64,000 nucleotides of DNA. Origin: Actinomadura hallensis. Its GTDB lineage: Bacteria > Actinomycetota > Actinomycetes > Streptosporangiales > Streptosporangiaceae. Positions 47,303 through 58,726 of this stretch are shown here, piece after piece. The notes beneath the pieces were generated by a model, which made no database searches, was not told the origin of the DNA, and was given only the letters and a program-made list of their open reading frames with translations. Positions within the stretch are counted from its first letter, which is position 1. Each line of letters begins with the position of its first letter. A program made the translations under genes and the position numbers. The stretch is from positions 1,302,001 through 1,366,000 of the forward strand of contig NZ_VFPO01000001.1 of assembly GCF_006716765.1 (NCBI RefSeq), given 5' to 3'.

Positions 47303-48079
47303 TCACGACCGGGCGTACGGGTTCGGCGCCCACGGCGGCGCCTTGACCACCAGCGTTCCCGCCACCTTGTCGTGCACGGCCTGCTTCTGCGCGTCCCAGA
47401 GGATCCAGGCGTTGTCGAGCATCCCGAGCGCGCCGATGAGCGCGCCGCCGGGCACGAGGTTGAGCAGGGCCGTCGCGACGGAGACGGCGTAGACGAACGC
47501 CTGCCTGCCGATCGCCTGCCGCCAGGTCAGCGCGGAATGGCCGGCGACGCTCACCACCCGGATGCCCAGGGCCTTCTTGCCGATCGTCTGCCCCCACTTG
47601 GCGTGCGCGACGGTGAAGTACGCGAAGCCCAGCAGGAACACGACCACGTACGCGCCGATCAGCCGGGGGATGTGGTAGAGCTCTGTCAGTTCGGTGACCG
47701 GTTCGCCGGACGACATGGACTCCTCCATCGCGTCCCACCGGATGGAGAACAGGACGGCCGGGATGCTCACGACGCCGAGGATGAGGGAGTCGAGGAGCGC
47801 CGCTCCCAGCCGCGCCCAGCGCCCGGCCAGATGGTCCTGCGGGCCGCCGGGCCCCGGAAGCGGCTGCCCCGGAGGGCCGTAACCGGGCTGTGGCCCGGCG
47901 GCGCCGGCCCCGGGGGCGGGGACGGGCGGCGGCGCCTGGCCGGGTCCTGCGCCGTAGGTGCCCTGGTACGGCGGAGGGCGCTCGGGGGTGCGGTCGGGAC
48001 CGTCCGGCGCCGGGGACTCCGGATCGGGGGCCTGCCCCTCTTCGTCCCGGAACTGGGGGTTCTGCGGCGGTTCGCTCAT
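47303..48079 (-). CDS. RDD family membrane protein
   Basis: 258 aa paralogue of the preceding RDD protein. A Pro/Gly-rich tail of about 85 residues (less regular than its neighbour's) precedes the RDD domain: [53 protein letters not shown] and LIGALGMLDNAWILWD. Both end in the same PNPYAR-like motif. ATG 48079. Adjacent tandem copies on one strand suggest duplication; they may form a heteromer. Confidence 0.88.
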   Translation of the reverse strand: MSEPPQNPQFRDEEGQAPDPESPAPDGPDRTPERPPPYQGTYGAGPGQAPPPVPAPGAGAAGPQPGYGPPGQPLPGPGGPQDHLAGRWARLGAALLDSLILGVVSIPAVLFSIRWDAMEESMSSGEPVTELTELYHIPRLIGAYVVVFLLGFAYFTVAHAKWGQTIGKKALGIRVVSVAGHSALTWRQAIGRQAFVYAVSVATALLNLVPGGALIGALGMLDNAWILWDAQKQAVHDKVAGTLVVKAPPWAPNPYARS

Positions 48080-48128
48080 GCGCCTCAGTGTGCCGGTAAA
48101 CGCGGGCGCGCGGTCACCCGGCGGCGAT

Positions 48129-48165
48129 CCGGGGCCGGACCGTGGGGGGAGCCGTCCGGCCCCGG
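48129..48165. terminator. 12-bp hairpin after hppD
   Basis: CCGGGGCCGGAC (48129-48140) and GTCCGGCCCCGG (48154-48165) are perfect complements with a 13-base loop, between the hppD stop (48206) and the next gene on the same strand. Confidence 0.65.
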
Positions 48166-48205
48166 ACCGCACCTGCCCCGGACCTGCCGGGGCCCCCGGG
48201 CGGCC

Positions 48206-49398
<1,193 letters not shown>

Positions 49399-49425
49399 TC
49401 GTGACCATGAACCGCGGAGGGTGGC

Positions 49426-50001
49426 GTGCCGATCGACGAACTGGACGGCCGGCTGATCGAGCTGTTCACCGCCGAACCCCGCGTCGGCGTCCTGGAGGCG
49501 TCCCGGCGGCTCGGGGTCGCGCGCGGCACCGTCCAGGCGCGGCTCGACCGCCTCGCCCGCGACGGGGTCATCTCGCGCTTCGGACCCGAGATCGACCCCG
49601 CCGCCCTCGGCTACGGGGTGACCGCGTTCGTGACGCTGCAGCTGCGGCAGAGCCGGGGCCGGGGGGAGAGCGGTCACGATCCCGTCGGCCGGAGGCTCGC
49701 CCAGGTGCCCGAAGTGCTCGAAGCCCACACCATCACCGGCCCCGGCGACATGCTGTGCCGCGTCGTCGCGCGCAGCAACACCGACCTGCAGCGCGTCATC
49801 GACGTCATCGTGGACGTGGAGGGCGTCGAACGGGCGTCCTCGGTGATCTCACTGGCGACCCAGGTGCCCTACCGCACGCTGCCCCTGGTCCGCGCCACGG
49901 CGGAACAGGCGAAAACCGCGCGGGGCGAAAGAACCACGAGAACCGGAAGAACCACACCGGACAAACAGAACGCCCCGCACCAAAAACGACCCGCGACCTA
50001 A
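49426..50001 (+). CDS. Lrp/AsnC family regulator
   Basis: 191 aa from GTG 49426 with GGAGGG upstream. The N-terminal helix-turn-helix is IDELDGRLIELFTAEPRVGV and ASRRLGVARGTVQARLDRL; the C-terminal RAM-type ligand domain is VTAFVTLQL through VISLATQVPYRTLPL. A charged 30-residue tail rich in Arg, Thr and Lys extends the C-terminus. A RGRGESGHDP insert lengthens the first RAM loop. Divergent from hppD and probably its regulator, in the manner of HpdR-type proteins; the ligand could be tyrosine or 4-hydroxyphenylpyruvate. Confidence 0.9.
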   Translation: MPIDELDGRLIELFTAEPRVGVLEASRRLGVARGTVQARLDRLARDGVISRFGPEIDPAALGYGVTAFVTLQLRQSRGRGESGHDPVGRRLAQVPEVLEAHTITGPGDMLCRVVARSNTDLQRVIDVIVDVEGVERASSVISLATQVPYRTLPLVRATAEQAKTARGERTTRTGRTTPDKQNAPHQKRPAT

Positions 50002-50132
50002 GTCCCATCCGCTAAACCGGCCGATAATGCGCAAAACCGGCAAAACCAACCCGGTCGACCGCGTGAGGCACGGGGCCGGGGTGTGCGCGGTGTCCGGGAG
50101 GGTTCGAACTGCGGGGGCGTGGATGCGACGAA

Positions 50133-50189
50133 GCCCGGGGGGTCGTCCCCCGGGCCGGTGGAGCGGGGTACCCGGCAGCACCCCGCTCC
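50133..50189 (-). terminator. Two tandem hairpins after greA
   Basis: GCCCGGGGG (50133-50141) with CCCCCGGGC (50147-50155) and GGAGCGGGGT (50160-50169) with ACCCCGCTCC (50180-50189) form perfect 9- and 10-bp stems in the gap between the convergent Lrp and greA genes. The rest of 50002-50221 shows no gene. Confidence 0.7.
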
Positions 50190-50221
50190 GTGGAAAGACC
50201 TGGTCGTTCTCCGTACGGGCG

Positions 50222-50722
50222 TCAGTCGGCTCCGTACGGGGTGGCGTCGAGGATCTCGACGGTCATGCTGCGGCCGTTCGGCAGCGCGTAGGTGGCCTTG
50301 TCGCCGACCTTCTTGCCGTTGATGGCCGCTCCGAGAGGCGAGTTCGGCGAGTACACGTCGATGGGGGCGCCGACCTCCTCCCGTGACGCGAGGAGGAACG
50401 TGACCTCTTCGTCGTCCCCTTCGAAGGAGACCGTGACGGTCATGCCGGGGCCGACGACGCCCTCGGTGCGCGGCGCCTCGCCGACGCGCGCGTTCTCCAG
50501 GATGCTCTGGAGCTGGAGGATGCGGCCCTCGATCTTGCCCTGTTCCTCTTTGGCCGCGTGGTAGCCGCCGTTCTCGCGCAGGTCCCCTTCCTCCCGCGCC
50601 GCTTCGATCTTCTGTGCGATCTCGATGCGGCCCGGGCCCGACAGGTGCTCCAGCTCAGCCTTGAGCCGGTCGTACGCCTCCTGGGTGAGCCAGGTGACGT
50701 TGTCAGCGCGGGTCTCGGTCAC
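50222..50722 (-). CDS. greA: Transcription elongation factor GreA
   Basis: 166 aa. Stimulates transcript cleavage in backtracked RNA polymerase. The N-terminal coiled coil LTQEAYDRLKAELEHL carries the acidic tip EEGDLRENGGYHAAKEEQG, and the C-terminal FKBP-like domain ends VDVYSPNSPLGAAINGKKVG in this variant. Start GTG 50722 follows GAGGAG. The GGATAGGCT -10 region lies about 90 bp upstream. Divergent position beside DUF4307-mca is conserved in actinobacteria. Confidence 0.96.
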   Translation of the reverse strand: MTETRADNVTWLTQEAYDRLKAELEHLSGPGRIEIAQKIEAAREEGDLRENGGYHAAKEEQGKIEGRILQLQSILENARVGEAPRTEGVVGPGMTVTVSFEGDDEEVTFLLASREEVGAPIDVYSPNSPLGAAINGKKVGDKATYALPNGRSMTVEILDATPYGAD

Positions 50723-50809
50723 GGGTACTCCTCATCCACATGTTGCGATCTCGTCCGTCCGCGCGGACGGGCGTCACATCGACATGAAGTGCGGCCGGGT
50801 GAAACCTCT

Positions 50810-50818
50810 AGCCTATCC
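50810..50818 (-). promoter_or_regulatory. Probable -10 region of greA
   Basis: On the minus strand GGATAGGCT holds TAGGCT, leaving a leader of about 80 bases before GTG 50722. The rest of the gap 50723-50938 shows nothing else I can name. Confidence 0.5.
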
Positions 50819-50938
50819 GGTGTGTGCGGGTAAAGGTTCCCTGATCTCGGCGTCTGCAATCCGCCAATCGTCATTCGCGCTTCACCCGGTGCGGCCGCGC
50901 CATGCGGGGTCCGGCGAATCGGTCCGGAGCCGGCCGCC

Positions 50939-51322
50939 TCAGACCGCGCGGCAGCCGTGAATTCTGGCCCCGGTCGCCCTTCGCGGGGTGGTGAGCGTCT
51001 CGGTGTCCCGCACCTTGGACGTTCCCACGGGCAGGACGACCTCCTTCTCCGCGAGGATCTCGAAATCCGGGTCGAAGGCGTCGACGGTACAGCGCACTTC
51101 GTCGTCCTCCCCCTTGGCGACCAGGTAGGTGATCTTCACCGACGTGTCGGCGATGTCGAAGGCGACGGTCTCCGCCATGATGCCGGGAGTCCGCCCGGCG
51201 TTCATGTAGATCACGCCGAAGCCGACGGAGGCCAGGGCCACGAGCACGCCGATGACCACCAGTCCCAGGGGGCGCCTCCGGTCCTCGGAGGGACCGGCGG
51301 GCTTCGACACGCTCGTCGTCAT
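50939..51322 (-). CDS. DUF4307 membrane protein
   Basis: 127 aa. A 17-residue cytoplasmic start, one membrane helix (LGLVVIGVLVALASVGFGVIY) and a beta-rich extracytoplasmic domain with two cysteines (VRCTVDA and HGCRAV). The family is actinobacterial and found next to mca, as in Rv1081c. Function unknown. ATG 51322. Divergent from mca across 108 bp. Confidence 0.85.
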   Translation of the reverse strand: MTTSVSKPAGPSEDRRRPLGLVVIGVLVALASVGFGVIYMNAGRTPGIMAETVAFDIADTSVKITYLVAKGEDDEVRCTVDAFDPDFEILAEKEVVLPVGTSKVRDTETLTTPRRATGARIHGCRAV

Positions 51323-51430
51323 GGCGGGGAATCTCCGTGCGGTGTGCGGACGTTGTCAGGGACAATTCTCGTCTGTCATGGCGCGTGCCTCGAACCGGGG
51401 CCGCTCTTAGGTCCGTTAAGGAGAACACAG

Positions 51431-52360
51431 GTGTCCGAGGTCATCGGCGATCCCACGTTCGAGAGACCCCGTGGCGGCGACGAGCCGCTGCGCCTGATGG
51501 CGGTGCACGCCCACCCCGACGACGAGTCCAGCAAGGGCGCGGCGACGATGGCCAAGTACGCGGCCGAGGGCGTCGAGGTCCTCGTCGTGACCTGCACCGG
51601 CGGCGAGCGCGGCGACATCCTGAACCCGGCGATGGACCGTCCCGAGATCAAGGCCGACATCGGCAAGGTCCGGCAGGAGGAGATGGCCCGCGCCCGCGAG
51701 ATCCTCGGCGTCCGGCAGAGCTGGCTCGGTTTCGTCGACTCCGGCTTCCCCGAGGGCGACCCCCCGCCGCCGCTCCCCGAGGGCTGCTTCGCGCTCCAGC
51801 CGCTGGAGACCGCCTCCGAGCCGCTGGTGCGCGCCGTCCGCGAATTCCGCCCCCACGTGATGCTCACCTACGACGAGAAGGGCGGGTACCCCCACCCCGA
51901 CCACGTGAAGTGCCACGAGGTCTCGATGGAGGCGTTCGAGGCCGCGGGCGACCCGGAGCGGTACCCCGGCACGGGCGACCCCTGGCAGCCGCTCAAGCTC
52001 TACTACCACCTGACCTTCAACAAGGACCGCATCCTCGCCCTGCACAACGCGATGGAGAAGGCGGGCCGTGAGTCGCCCTACGGCGACTGGATCAAGCGCT
52101 TCGACGAGGAGAGCGAGCGGAGGGCGAAGTGGGAGGTGACCACCCGCGTCCCCTGCGCCGACTACTTCGAGACCAGGGACCGGGCCCTGCTCGCCCACGC
52201 CACCCAGATCGACCCCAACGGCTTCTGGTTCGTCGTCCCGCTGGACATCCAGCGTGAGGCGTGGCCCACCGAGGACTACCATTTGGCCAGGTCCCTCGTC
52301 GACACCGAGCTGCCGGAGGACGACCTGTTCGCCGGCGTCCGGGAGAAGGTGTGTCTGTAG
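51431..52360 (+). CDS. mca: Mycothiol conjugate amidase Mca
   Basis: 309 aa zinc amidase of the LmbE/PIG-L fold that splits mycothiol S-conjugates for detoxification. Zinc site AVHAHPDDESSKGAATMA, with the second His in GGYPHPDHVKCHEVSME; TCTGGERGD and the C-terminal HATQIDPNGFWFVVP are family hallmarks. The long Mca-type C-terminus distinguishes it from MshB. Start GTG 51431 follows AAGGAG. Its TAG overlaps the GTG of the small membrane protein by one base. Presence of Mca confirms an actinobacterial, mycothiol-making host. Confidence 0.96.
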   Translation: MSEVIGDPTFERPRGGDEPLRLMAVHAHPDDESSKGAATMAKYAAEGVEVLVVTCTGGERGDILNPAMDRPEIKADIGKVRQEEMARAREILGVRQSWLGFVDSGFPEGDPPPPLPEGCFALQPLETASEPLVRAVREFRPHVMLTYDEKGGYPHPDHVKCHEVSMEAFEAAGDPERYPGTGDPWQPLKLYYHLTFNKDRILALHNAMEKAGRESPYGDWIKRFDEESERRAKWEVTTRVPCADYFETRDRALLAHATQIDPNGFWFVVPLDIQREAWPTEDYHLARSLVDTELPEDDLFAGVREKVCL

Positions 52361-52704
52361 TGCTGTCTCTCGTCGTGGCGCAGGGCGACGACAACTTCCC
52401 CCTGAACGACGACACCGTCTCCCCGGGCTTCCTCGGGCTCGGCGTCGTGCTCCTGCTCGGGCTGGTGATGGTCCTCCTCATCCGCTCGATGAACAAGCAG
52501 GTGAGGAAGATCCAGGCGCCGCGCGAGGCGGAGCTGATCCAGCAGGAGTGGGAGCGGGCGGAGGCCGCGAGGGCGGCGAAGGCCGCCGGTGCCGGACGGG
52601 ACGCCGCCGAGCCCGCCGGTTCCGGGCCCGCCGGTTCCGGGTCCGGGGACTCCAAGGCGGGCGATTCGCGGGCGGGCGACCCCGACCGGGCGGACGACGC
52701 CTGA
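52360..52704 (+). CDS. Small single-pass membrane protein after mca
   Basis: 114 aa from GTG 52360. A short outside segment (QGDDNFPLNDDTVSPGF) precedes one membrane helix (LGLGVVLLLGLVMVLLI). A basic stop-transfer (RSMNKQVRKI), a helical cytoplasmic segment and a low-complexity Gly/Ser/Asp tail follow. Homologous position and size to Rv1083. GGAGAAGG lies 10 bp upstream; GTG 52351 is in frame but too close to it. Translationally coupled to mca; role unknown. Confidence 0.8.
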   Translation: MLSLVVAQGDDNFPLNDDTVSPGFLGLGVVLLLGLVMVLLIRSMNKQVRKIQAPREAELIQQEWERAEAARAAKAAGAGRDAAEPAGSGPAGSGSGDSKAGDSRAGDPDRADDA

Positions 52705-52752
52705 CCCGTCCGCCTCGGTTGGACTCCGCCGCGCCCGGGGAGGACCCTTCCC

Positions 52753-53592
52753 GTGCGCGCGAACATCGAGGACTCCTACGCCGAGCTCGCCCCGGCGGCG
52801 GCCCGGCTGCTGCGGCTGCTCAGCCTGTATCCGGGCGACGAGATCGGTCCCGGCGTCGCCGCCGCGCTCGCCGACGTCCCCGAGTCGCGGGCCCGCCGGC
52901 TGCTGGACGCGCTGGCCGCCCGCGGCCTGGTCGCCGAGAGCGGCGGCCGCTTCCGGCTTCCCGACTCCGTCCGCGCCCATGCGCGCGAACGGGCCCGGCA
53001 CGAGGACAGCGAGGCCGACCGGAACGCGGCGCTGCGCCGGGCGCTCGACCACCACCTGTCCGCCACCGCCGCCGGAGAGGCGGGAATCGAGGCGGAGGGC
53101 CTCGCGCTGCTGGAGCGGGAACGCTGGGCGGAGGTCGCCGACGTCCTGGAGGAGGACCTGCGCGACGCCGAGCGCGCCGGCGACCACCACGCGGAGCTGC
53201 GCGCCCGCCTCGACCTCGGCCGCGCGCTGACCCGCGCGGGCGACACCGCCCGCGCGATGGAACTGCTCGGGCCGCTGCCGGACGAGTTCGCGGCCCTGCC
53301 CGTCCCCGACCAGACCGCCCGCGCCGAAGCCCTGGCGGGCCTGGGGGAGGCGTACCTGCAGGCGCGGCGGCCGGTCGCGGCGACGAACTTCTTCGGGCAG
53401 GCGCTGGAGATCCTGCGCGGGGAGAGCGACGTCGACCGGCAGGGCGACATGTTCGTCGGCATCGCCGACGCCGCCCGCCACCGCGGCGACCGCGCCGCCG
53501 AGAACGCCGCGCTGGACCGCGCCGCGGAGCTCTACGAGTCCGTCCACAGCCCGAAGGCCGCCCGGCTCGCCGAACGCCGCGCCGCCCGCTGA
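52753..53592 (+). CDS. STAND/AfsR-type C-terminal fragment (winged helix + TPR)
   Basis: 279 aa from GTG 52753. Residues 1-80 (ANIEDSYAELAPAAARLLRL, SRARRLLDALAARGLVAESG, PDSVRAHARERA) match the winged-helix part that follows the NB-ARC ATPase in AfsR/SARP and other STAND regulators. Residues 130-280 are TPR-like helical pairs (ALTRAGDTARAMELLGPL; GLGEAYLQARRPVAATNFFGQAL). No P-loop ATPase or N-terminal DNA-binding domain is encoded upstream. It may be a stand-alone adaptor or the stable remnant of a larger regulator. It lies 48 bp after the membrane protein gene. Confidence 0.7.
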   Translation: MRANIEDSYAELAPAAARLLRLLSLYPGDEIGPGVAAALADVPESRARRLLDALAARGLVAESGGRFRLPDSVRAHARERARHEDSEADRNAALRRALDHHLSATAAGEAGIEAEGLALLERERWAEVADVLEEDLRDAERAGDHHAELRARLDLGRALTRAGDTARAMELLGPLPDEFAALPVPDQTARAEALAGLGEAYLQARRPVAATNFFGQALEILRGESDVDRQGDMFVGIADAARHRGDRAAENAALDRAAELYESVHSPKAARLAERRAAR

Positions 53593-53594
53593 CG

Positions 53595-54074
53595 TCAGAC
53601 CTTGCCGTGGTCCCAGCTGACCACCCGGTCGGGCTCCATCACGATGAGGACGCGCTTCTCGAGCGCCTTCTCGATGCCCTCGGCGACGACGGGGTCGACC
53701 GGCTCGCCGATCTCGGGCACCGGCAGGCCCGCCATGCGGGACCCCACGACCATGCCCACCTTGCTCCTGGGCTCGGGGTCCTCGATGATGAGGCCGCGGC
53801 CGTAGAGGGCGACGCCGCGCAGCTCGTTGTACTCCACGCCGTCCTCGACGAGGCACGTCATCGTGGGATTGCGGCGCAGGTTCTGCACCTTCTGCGACTT
53901 CTTGTACGTGGTGAAGGCGATCTTGCCGTCGAGCAGCGCGTAGAACATCGTCACCAGGTGCGGCTCGCCCTCCTTGCCGACCGTGGCGACCTGGACCTTG
54001 AAGTTGCCGGCGAGGAACGACGCCACCTCGTCGGGCGTCATCTTGATCTGCTCGCGCTTGCTGCCTCCGGCCAA
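53595..54074 (-). CDS. PPOX-class flavin/F420-binding split-barrel protein
   Basis: 159 aa. Split beta-barrel: [35 protein letters not shown], then [23 protein letters not shown] and GLIIEDPEP. These are hallmarks of pyridoxamine-oxidase-like proteins; actinobacterial members usually use F420 or act as heme/biliverdin reductases. Start TTG 54074 chosen because GGGAGG lies 7 bp upstream; ATG at codon 12 is the alternative. Convergent with the STAND fragment (2 bp between stop codons) and divergent from rnz. Confidence 0.82.
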   Translation of the reverse strand: MAGGSKREQIKMTPDEVASFLAGNFKVQVATVGKEGEPHLVTMFYALLDGKIAFTTYKKSQKVQNLRRNPTMTCLVEDGVEYNELRGVALYGRGLIIEDPEPRSKVGMVVGSRMAGLPVPEIGEPVDPVVAEGIEKALEKRVLIVMEPDRVVSWDHGKV

Positions 54075-54159
54075 GGGGGGCCTCCCTAACGCTTGCTCGC
54101 TGCGACGCGCACAGGATAACCAGGCGCTTTCGGCCCGGTTCACCCGGCACCATGGTGGC

Positions 54160-55128
54160 GTGTCAGTCCGCGATCTGATCGTCCTCGGCTCCGCCAGCGC
54201 GGTGCCGACCAAGGCCCGCAACCACAACGGCTACCTGCTGCGCTGGGACGGCCACGGCGTCCTGTTCGACCCGGGGGAGGGGACGCAGCGGCAGATGTCC
54301 CGCGCCGGGGTGTCCGCGCACGACGTGACGTGGATCTGCGTGACCCACTTCCACGGCGACCACTGCCTCGGCGTGCCCGGCGTCGTCCAGCGCATCGCCC
54401 GCGACGGCGTCGAGCACCCGGTGGACGCGGCGTTCCCCGCGAGCGGCCGGACCTACTGGGAGCGGCTGCGGCACGCGACCGTCTTCCGCGACACCGACGT
54501 CGTCCGCGAGCGGCCCGTCTCGGGCGAGCGGATGCGGCTCGACACCGGAGACGCGCCGTTCACCCTGGAGGCGCGCCGGCTCTCCCATCCCGTCGAGGCG
54601 TACGGGTACCGGCTGGAGGAGCCCGACGGCCGCACGATGCTGCCCGAGGAGCTCGCCGCGCGCGGCGTGCGCGGCCCGCTCATCCGCCGGCTCCAGGAGG
54701 AGGGCCGGATCACGGCTCCGGACGGACGCACGGTCACCCTGGAGGAGTGCAGCGTGCCCCGTCCCGGCCAGAAGGTCGCGTTCGTCATGGACACCCGCCT
54801 CTGCGACGGGGCGAGGGAGCTGGCCGACGGGGTCGACATGCTCGTCATCGAGTCCACGTTCCTCCAGGAGGACGCCGACCTCGCGGCCGAGTACGGCCAC
54901 CTCACCGCCGCCCAGGCCGCGTCGGTCGCGGCGGAGGCCGGTGTCCAGCGCCTGGTCCTGACGCACTTCTCCGAGCGCTACCCCGCCGAGGACGAGCACC
55001 GGTTCCTGGACGAGGCGTCCGCCGTGTTCGGCGGAGAGATCACCCTCGTCCACGATCTCGATCGGATCTCCATGCCGCCGCGTCGCCTAAACGTTCCTGA
55101 ACGTGGGCAGGAGTCCCACCATGGCTGA
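54160..55128 (+). CDS. rnz: Ribonuclease Z
   Basis: 322 aa metallo-beta-lactamase-fold endonuclease that trims tRNA 3' ends. Motifs: [32 protein letters not shown], the zinc site [33 protein letters not shown] and [10 protein letters not shown]. It belongs to the short form. Relevant because CCA is not encoded in the tRNA gene of this window, so the 3' end has to be made by trimming and CCA addition. Start GTG 54160. The 3' end overlaps the flavoprotein ATG by 8 bp. Confidence 0.94.
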   Translation: MSVRDLIVLGSASAVPTKARNHNGYLLRWDGHGVLFDPGEGTQRQMSRAGVSAHDVTWICVTHFHGDHCLGVPGVVQRIARDGVEHPVDAAFPASGRTYWERLRHATVFRDTDVVRERPVSGERMRLDTGDAPFTLEARRLSHPVEAYGYRLEEPDGRTMLPEELAARGVRGPLIRRLQEEGRITAPDGRTVTLEECSVPRPGQKVAFVMDTRLCDGARELADGVDMLVIESTFLQEDADLAAEYGHLTAAQAASVAAEAGVQRLVLTHFSERYPAEDEHRFLDEASAVFGGEITLVHDLDRISMPPRRLNVPERGQESHHG

Positions 55129-56479
55129 CGAAGTCGACATCGTGGTGATCGGTCTGGGTCCAGGGGGAGAGGATGTCGCCGGGCGGCTGGCGGAGGCGGG
55201 CCTGTCCGTCGCCGCCGCGGAGTCCCGCCTGGTCGGCGGGGAGTGCCCGTACTACGCGTGCATCCCCACCAAGATGATGGTGCGCGCCGCCGGGCTTCTC
55301 GCCGAGGGCGGCCGGATCCCGGGGATGGCGGGCGAGGCGTCCGTCCGCGCGGACTGGGCGCCGGTCGCGGCCCGCATCCGCGACGAGGCGACCGACGCGT
55401 GGGACGACAAGGTCGCCGCCGACCGCCTCACCGGCAAGGGCGTCGAGCTCGTCCGCGGCGACGGCCGCATCACCGCGCCGGGCGAGGTCACGGTGAACGG
55501 CCGCGTGTTCCGCGCCCGCCGCGGCATCGTCCTCAACACCGGCACGTCGCCCGCGGCGCCGCCCGTCGACGGGCTCGCGGGCGTCCCCTACTGGACGAAC
55601 CGGGAGGCCGTGCAGGCCACGCGCGCGCCGGAGTCGCTGCTCGTCCTCGGCGGAGGCGTCGTCGGCGCGGAGATGGCCCAGGTCTTCTCCCGCTTCGACT
55701 GCCGCGTCACCGTGGTGGAGGCGGCCGACCGGCTCCTCCTGAACGAGGAGCCGGAGTCCGGCGAACTCCTCCGCGAGGTCTTCGAACGCGAGGGCATCGG
55801 CGTCCGCACCGGCGTGAACGTCACCGCGGTCTCCCATGAGAACGACGAGTTCACCATGCACCTGGGCGACGAGAGCCTCACGGCCGAGCGTCTCCTCGTG
55901 GCCACCGGGCGCCGTCCCAACATCAAGGGTCTCGGCCTTGAACACGTCGGCCTGGACGAGAACGCGCGGTCCGTCCCGGTGGACGACCGCATGCGCGCCG
56001 CCGACGGCGTATGGGCGGTCGGCGACATCACCGGCAAGGGCCAGTTCACCCACGTCTCCCTGTACCAGTCGGCCATCGCCGCCCGCGACATCCTCGGCGA
56101 GGAGGGGCCGCCCGCCGACTACCGAGCGGTCCCCAGAGTCACCTTCACCGATCCGGAGATCGCGTCCGTCGGCCTGACCGAGGCCCAGGCGCGCGACCAG
56201 AACCTCCCCGTCCGCACCAGCCTGACCAAGCTCCCCGAGTCCTCGCGGGGCTGGATCCATAAGGCGGGGAACGACGGGTTCATCAAGCTCATCGAGCACG
56301 CCGAGCGCGGCGTCCTGGTCGGCGCCACCGCGGTGGGGCCCGCGGGCGGCGAGATCCTCGGCGCCCTGGCCGTCGCCGTCCACGCCGAGACCCCCACCGC
56401 CGCCCTCCGCACGATGATGTACGCATATCCGACCTTCCACCGGGCCCTGGAACCCGCCCTGGCCGGCCTCGCCCCCTGA
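55121..56479 (+). CDS. Pyridine nucleotide-disulfide oxidoreductase family flavoprotein
   Basis: 452 aa of the dihydrolipoamide dehydrogenase / mercuric reductase fold. FAD site [20 protein letters not shown]; redox-active pair in [17 protein letters not shown] (C-x4-C); NAD site [39 protein letters not shown]-terminal dimer domain with [10 protein letters not shown]. The usual catalytic His in H-P-T is replaced by Tyr ([11 protein letters not shown]), although another His follows two residues later. Classical lipoamide dehydrogenase activity is doubtful; quinone or other disulfide reduction is possible. ATG 55121 overlaps rnz by 8 bp, so the genes are coupled. Confidence 0.87.
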   Translation: MADEVDIVVIGLGPGGEDVAGRLAEAGLSVAAAESRLVGGECPYYACIPTKMMVRAAGLLAEGGRIPGMAGEASVRADWAPVAARIRDEATDAWDDKVAADRLTGKGVELVRGDGRITAPGEVTVNGRVFRARRGIVLNTGTSPAAPPVDGLAGVPYWTNREAVQATRAPESLLVLGGGVVGAEMAQVFSRFDCRVTVVEAADRLLLNEEPESGELLREVFEREGIGVRTGVNVTAVSHENDEFTMHLGDESLTAERLLVATGRRPNIKGLGLEHVGLDENARSVPVDDRMRAADGVWAVGDITGKGQFTHVSLYQSAIAARDILGEEGPPADYRAVPRVTFTDPEIASVGLTEAQARDQNLPVRTSLTKLPESSRGWIHKAGNDGFIKLIEHAERGVLVGATAVGPAGGEILGALAVAVHAETPTAALRTMMYAYPTFHRALEPALAGLAP

Positions 56480-56543
56480 TCCCGGACCGGAGTTCGGCGT
56501 CGGGGGGAGTGAGGCAGGGGGTGCATCGGGCAGGATCGGTGGC

Positions 56544-58529
<1,986 letters not shown>

Positions 58530-58589
58530 TGGTCTACCTTTGTGGCACTGTGACGTTGATCTCGTCGTGGCTTGGTGTTACCACTGAGT

Positions 58590-58720
58590 AGTCGGGGTGG
58601 AGCTGACCCGATGAAGCGAACCCGTCGAGGGTGGAGGGCGGACCGCCGGGTATCTGGACGGTGACCCGCCGTCCGAGTGACGGAAGTACCTCGGCGAGGT
58701 CAGGTGCGGGGCGACCTTGA
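58590..58720 (+). promoter_or_regulatory. Structured leader region before NlpC/P60 gene
   Basis: The 197-bp gap between DUF255 and the NlpC/P60 gene has several pairing elements: GACGG/CCGTC around TGACCCG, a GGCGG/CCGCC pair and ACCTC-GGC-GAGGT. Actinobacterial NlpC/P60 genes are often controlled by c-di-AMP riboswitches, but I could not match the conserved ydaO core here, so only a generic structured leader is claimed. Confidence 0.25.
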
Positions 58721-58726
58721 GGGAGT

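Noticed and set aside
50090-50115. GGTTCGAACT resembling a tRNA T-loop
   Set aside because: The flanking bases do not pair and no acceptor, D or anticodon arms can be built around it.
58530-58726. ydaO-type c-di-AMP riboswitch before the NlpC/P60 gene
   Set aside because: Family context fits, but the conserved core and 3' segment could not be matched by eye; only a generic leader is claimed.
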